DNA of 10,373 nt, taken from assembly GCA_023441125.1 (NCBI GenBank), contig JAEZQV010000450.1, positions 1 through 10,373 of the forward strand. Reading direction: 5' to 3'. Positions 7,845 through 10,373 of this stretch are shown here, piece after piece. Positions within the stretch are counted from its first letter, which is position 1. Each line of letters opens with the position of its first letter. Position numbers and translations under genes: made by a program. The DNA comes from Bacillota bacterium. GTDB lineage: Bacteria; Bacillota_C; Negativicutes; Sporomusales; Sporomusaceae. The notes under the pieces are model-generated. The model was not told the origin of the DNA and did no database searches. It was given only the letters and a program-made list of their open reading frames with translations.

Positions 7845-7873
7845 ATTGTAGTACGTATTTATTTATTTTGCAA
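7845..7873 (-). promoter_or_regulatory. Candidate sigma-A promoter for the lipoprotein gene
   Basis: The minus strand reads TTGCAA (7873-7868), a 17-base spacer, then TACAAT (7850-7845). A second -10-like TATAAT lies at 7843-7838 without a good -35. Either would start transcription near 7831-7838 and give a leader of roughly 190 bases that includes the terminator hairpin at 7790-7743. Confidence 0.5.
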
Positions 7874-7946
7874 GATATATTTTTGTACAACCGCAGATAT
7901 TTACAGTTTTTCTGCAATCGACTTTGTTCCGGAGGGAGAACAAGGG

Positions 7947-9095
7947 TTATACGACGGAAGGTTCTACATATAACTGACCACGCGCGAAGCGGTCGGCACC
8001 GAACATATCAATCGGAATATCCGTCGTTGTACCGGTAATGGTTTGCGCCATCAGTTTGCCCACTATCGGCGAAATCATAAAACCGTGGCCGCTAAAGCCG
8101 GCAGCGGTGTAAAATCCCTGAACGCCGGCATCCTGACCCAGAATGGGGGTCCGGTCGGGACACATGTCATACAGGCCGGCCCATTGCCTGATTACGTTGA
8201 GATTAGCTAACGGCGGCAGGATTTTGGTAATGCGTGCCGCCATTTCGGTTAAAAACTGCCAACTGGATTGTATGTTGAAAGTTTCCGGCTCGTCCGGGTG
8301 GCCGATGCCCATGATAAAACTGCCATGCGGCGTCTGCTGGCAATAGAGGTTATGGTAAAAACACATCACCATAGGCGCCTGCATGGGTTCGACCGGCTCG
8401 GTTACCAGAATTTCATGGCGTTCCGGAAAAATAGGCAATTCAATACCTGCCATGCGGCCTACCATTTTCGCATAGCCACCGGCGGCGTTAATAACCGTAT
8501 TGGTGGCGATCGTACCTTGGTCGGTGTGAACGGCCGTCACTTTGCCGGCAGTCACGGTCAACCCGGTAACTTCAGTATATGTGTAAAATTTGACACCCAG
8601 CCGGGCCGCTGCTTTGGCGTACAGGCTGGTTACCTTAAACGGATTGGCATGACCGTCTTTGGGACAAAAGGTTGCTCCCAGGAGGCCGTCGGTATTTAAA
8701 TGCGGCACGATTTCTTTGGCCTCGGCGGGAGTTGCCCAGCGGGCCGGAATGTCGAGCGAGTTTTGCAGGATAAGGTTTTTCTTAAATTGATCAACCATTT
8801 TGGGCGTATAGGCCAACAGCAAATAGCCGCCCTGGTGAAATTCTATGTCGCCCGCCACGCCTAGCAGTTCTGGCAAGTTTTCCAGCATTTTTACACTTTC
8901 GCGGGATAACAGGCAATTGGTTTCGCTGCCCCACTGCATGCGGACCCCGGCGCCGCACCGGCCTGTAGCGCCGCTGGCAAGATAGCCGCGTTCGATAACG
9001 GCCACCTGACCGGCACCGGCTTTAGCCAGGTTATAGGCGATCGAACAGCCGACAACACCGCCGCCGATTACAACAACATCGGCCTGTTTAATCAT
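7947..9095 (-). CDS. FAD-dependent amino-acid dehydrogenase/oxidase beta subunit (DAO family)
   Basis: This is the likely catalytic subunit of a multi-subunit flavoenzyme that oxidises a secondary, N-methylated or simple amino acid. The 382-residue protein starts with the FAD-binding motif VVVIGGGVVGCSIA (Gly11, Gly13, Gly16), with Glu35 at the end of the second strand for the ribose. SGATGRCGAGVRMQWG follows, and near the C-terminus MCPDRTPILG and AAGFSGHGFMISPIVGKL (about residues 311-350), which are typical of sarcosine oxidase beta / HcnC / L-proline dehydrogenase beta. I chose ATG 9095, with GGAGGTG six bases upstream; the longer start at 9170 lacks this. It overlaps the preceding BFD-type gene by 8 bases. 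Substrate is not readable from sequence alone. Proline, sarcosine, glycine or hydroxyproline are all possible. Confidence 0.9.
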   Translation of the reverse strand: MIKQADVVVIGGGVVGCSIAYNLAKAGAGQVAVIERGYLASGATGRCGAGVRMQWGSETNCLLSRESVKMLENLPELLGVAGDIEFHQGGYLLLAYTPKMVDQFKKNLILQNSLDIPARWATPAEAKEIVPHLNTDGLLGATFCPKDGHANPFKVTSLYAKAAARLGVKFYTYTEVTGLTVTAGKVTAVHTDQGTIATNTVINAAGGYAKMVGRMAGIELPIFPERHEILVTEPVEPMQAPMVMCFYHNLYCQQTPHGSFIMGIGHPDEPETFNIQSSWQFLTEMAARITKILPPLANLNVIRQWAGLYDMCPDRTPILGQDAGVQGFYTAAGFSGHGFMISPIVGKLMAQTITGTTTDIPIDMFGADRFARGQLYVEPSVV

Positions 9096-9363
9096 GTTTG
9101 GCACCTCCCGCCAGTGCGCCGAGGGAAATGGGGGCCGTGGGCGGACGGAATGTTGGCAGGCCAATATCACTATTGCTTTTTTTCAGGGCTTTAGCCAGTT
9201 CCTGGGCTATGAGGGGCGTACACGTTCTCCCCTGGCAGGGCCCCATACCGCACCGGCATTCGCGTTTTAGTTCATCGAGGGTATGTTTTCCCTGCTTAAT
9301 AAGTTCCTGGATAGCTTCCTGCGTTATGTCTTCACAGCGGCAGATGATGACCGGTTCAGCCAT
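9088..9363 (-). CDS. BFD-like [2Fe-2S] subunit of the dehydrogenase complex
   Basis: A 91-residue electron-transfer protein with a bacterioferritin-associated-ferredoxin-like fold. The cysteines lie at CRC (8 and 10), CRC (36 and 38), 43 and 48, in the arrangement ICRCED ... CRCGMGPCQGRTC. In related oxidoreductases the first pair plus Cys43 and Cys48 are expected to hold a 2Fe-2S cluster; Cys36 and Cys38 are extra thiols. The tail carries FRPPTAPISLGALA, which also recurs in the BFD domains of sarcosine-oxidase-like proteins. The ATG at 9363 has GGAGGG eight bases upstream and overlaps the ferredoxin stop (ATGGCTGA). The same 8-base overlap occurs with the next gene. In other bacteria this domain is often fused to the alpha subunit; here it is separate. 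Confidence 0.88.
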   Translation of the reverse strand: MAEPVIICRCEDITQEAIQELIKQGKHTLDELKRECRCGMGPCQGRTCTPLIAQELAKALKKSNSDIGLPTFRPPTAPISLGALAGGAKHD

Positions 9364-9856
9364 GATGGCAGCCCTCCTCTTTTATTGAGATGCCACGGAC
9401 AGCCATGGCTAATTCTTTGGGAACCGTTACCCAGATTACCGTTGTTTTATTCTTGTTTTGCTGCACCTTTTTGATCTGGGCGGCAGCTACGGTTTCACCC
9501 TGGCGGTTCAAAGCATTTACCGTCTGGCCAATTTCCGGCAGGGGCACATATTCATAAGGCAGCTTAACCAGCGCCTGGCCATCTGGCGCTGAGCAATCAA
9601 CCACGAAAATCGACAGTCCCGGACAATGGGCCAGACAAATGCCGCAACCGTTGCATTTGGTTTCATCCAGCACAGGCCGCTGATTGATATCTTCGCCTAT
9701 CGTAATAGCGCCTTGCGGGCAGGCATCCACACAGGGATTGCAGGGGATATTCTGAAAACACTCAAATAAAGCTACCGGGCCTTTGGCCAGGCGTTCCTCA
9801 CTGGGCGTAGCCGCAAGAATATCGTCAGATGTTGGGATTCCCGTCTGTTCTAACAT
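9356..9856 (-). CDS. 4Fe-4S ferredoxin-like subunit of the dehydrogenase complex
   Basis: A 166-residue iron-sulfur protein likely to relay electrons between the flavin subunits. It has two four-cysteine sets: Cys33, 39, 42, 46 (CFQNIPCNPCVDACP, with a wider first spacing) and Cys68, 71, 74, 78 (CNGCGICLAHCP, standard spacing). Both end in CP, so two 4Fe-4S clusters are expected. Residues about 83-158 form a non-cysteine-rich extension with no motif I recognise. It probably contacts partner subunits. The ATG at 9856 follows directly after the stop of the upstream gene (TAAATG), with GAGGTG as ribosome binding site inside that gene's end. The 3' end overlaps the BFD-like gene. Confidence 0.88.
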   Translation of the reverse strand: MLEQTGIPTSDDILAATPSEERLAKGPVALFECFQNIPCNPCVDACPQGAITIGEDINQRPVLDETKCNGCGICLAHCPGLSIFVVDCSAPDGQALVKLPYEYVPLPEIGQTVNALNRQGETVAAAQIKKVQQNKNKTTVIWVTVPKELAMAVRGISIKEEGCHHG

Positions 9857-10373
9857 TTATATCACCTCGCTCAATGGGTCTGCCGGCAGAGCAACAGTAA
9901 CCCTGGCAAGACCATTGCGGATTTTGGCGCTGACTTCACCGGCCCGCAGCGCGGCCAGTTGCGAGCGGGCCTCAGCATATTCCTGGTCAAGGCTGTTTAG
10001 CGCCAGCCCCAGACTGGCAGCCGCCGACAAACCGGCTAATTTGCCCTCAACCATGGCCGCTGAAGCTTCTTCGATACCGGCTACGTCACCGGCAACGTAA
10101 ATATCGGGATGGGTGGTTAATAACCGGTCATTCCGCAGGGGAACATAGCCGCCCAGTTCAGGTACCCAGGCCATATTGCAGCCCGCCTGCCATAATAACT
10201 CCGTCAGCGGCGTCAAGCCGACTGCCAGGCACAGGCCGTCGGCGGCAATATCAAACTGACTGCCGGGAACCGGCTGCCAGTCTGCGTCCAGCCGGCAGAC
10301 CGAAACGCCGGTCAGGCTGGGCGAGCCATAGGCTGCGGCAATGGTGTGGGAAGTATAGAGCGGGATTCCTGCC
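9857..10373 (-). CDS. FAD/NAD(P)-binding oxidoreductase alpha subunit, N-terminus cut by window edge
   Basis: Only the last 171 residues are present; the start lies beyond the right edge. The fragment contains the nucleotide-disulfide-oxidoreductase C-terminal hallmark THPDIYVAGDVAGIEEAS (the conserved GD that contacts the FAD ribityl chain) followed by AAMVEGKLAGLSAA, and before it DGLCLAVGLTPLTELL. This matches alpha subunits of heterotetrameric sarcosine oxidase / HcnB / dye-linked L-proline dehydrogenase. These use FAD and, in some cases, NAD(H). The end lacks the BFD domain often fused here, because that domain is encoded by its own gene two positions downstream. The stop abuts the ferredoxin ATG. 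Confidence 0.87.
   Translation of the reverse strand, partial: AGIPLYTSHTIAAAYGSPSLTGVSVCRLDADWQPVPGSQFDIAADGLCLAVGLTPLTELLWQAGCNMAWVPELGGYVPLRNDRLLTTHPDIYVAGDVAGIEEASAAMVEGKLAGLSAAASLGLALNSLDQEYAEARSQLAALRAGEVSAKIRNGLARVTVALPADPLSEVI

Larger units (their letters stand above)
7646..7946 (-). other. Non-coding interval between dehydrogenase operon and lipoprotein gene
   Basis: About 300 bases without a convincing gene. In transcription order it holds a weak 6-bp hairpin (TTGTTC/GAACAA, 7943-7924) just after the upstream stop, an A/T-rich stretch with the candidate promoter, and the terminator hairpin. After these come a short inverted repeat (TTGTTAATTGTCAA) and a nine-codon open frame at 7701-7675 reading MLLTLLGS. 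The lipoprotein ribosome binding site ends the interval. The mini-frame has GGAGG only two bases before its ATG, so its translation is doubtful. Confidence 0.6.

Noticed and set aside
7924..7943. TTGTTC/GAACAA hairpin right after the dehydrogenase operon
   Set aside because: The stem is only 6 bp with an 8-base loop and no U-tract, too weak to call a terminator.
9096..9170. Longer start for the DAO-type beta subunit
   Set aside because: It would overlap most of the tail of the BFD-like gene, and the start at 9095 has a well-placed GGAGGTG and begins right before the FAD-binding motif.

Overview
The window is chromosomal DNA of moderate GC content, and every supported gene lies on the minus strand. 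It suggests a Firmicute. The evidence is sepF, divIVA and ylmH together, a T-box leader on ileS, strong GGAGG ribosome binding sites and sigma-A-type promoters. The mix of a Gram-positive division cluster with yggS/proC/yggU, plus a ferredoxin-linked amino-acid dehydrogenase operon, makes an anaerobic Negativicutes (Sporomusaceae-like) host plausible. That placement is inference from gene content, not a phylogenetic result. I saw no tRNA, rRNA, CRISPR array, insertion sequence or phage gene.

Layout in the direction of transcription (right to left). (1) 10373-7947 holds a tightly packed four-gene operon: the C-terminal part of an FAD/NAD(P) oxidoreductase subunit, a two-cluster 4Fe-4S ferredoxin-like subunit, a BFD-type 2Fe-2S protein, and a DAO-family FAD amino-acid dehydrogenase. 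The junctions touch or overlap by 8 bases, so this is very likely one enzyme complex. It resembles heterotetrameric sarcosine oxidase / hydrogen cyanide synthase / dye-linked L-proline dehydrogenase systems. (2) 7946-6479 holds a promoter, a leader with an internal terminator hairpin, and a lone LivJ/LivK-type lipoprotein of an ABC transporter with no permease or ATPase genes in view. (3) 6459-6419 is a strong hairpin between that gene and the next cluster. (4) 6311-2765 is the division and housekeeping cluster yggS(ylmE)-sepF-proC-ylmH-divIVA-yggU, with overlapping or near-abutting genes. (5) 2768-1 is a sigma-A-type promoter, a T-box riboswitch with an ATC isoleucine specifier and a terminator, and ileS. 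The ileS gene starts at a TTG codon and runs off the left edge without its last part.

How the genes fit together: SepF and DivIVA act in septum assembly and pole/septum marking. YggS handles pyridoxal phosphate, ProC makes proline, and YlmH is an S4-domain RNA-binding protein. IleS is regulated separately by uncharged tRNA-Ile. The dehydrogenase operon probably oxidises a secondary or N-methylated amino acid and passes electrons through flavin and Fe-S centres. The nearby binding lipoprotein might supply an amino acid, but nothing in the sequence proves that link.
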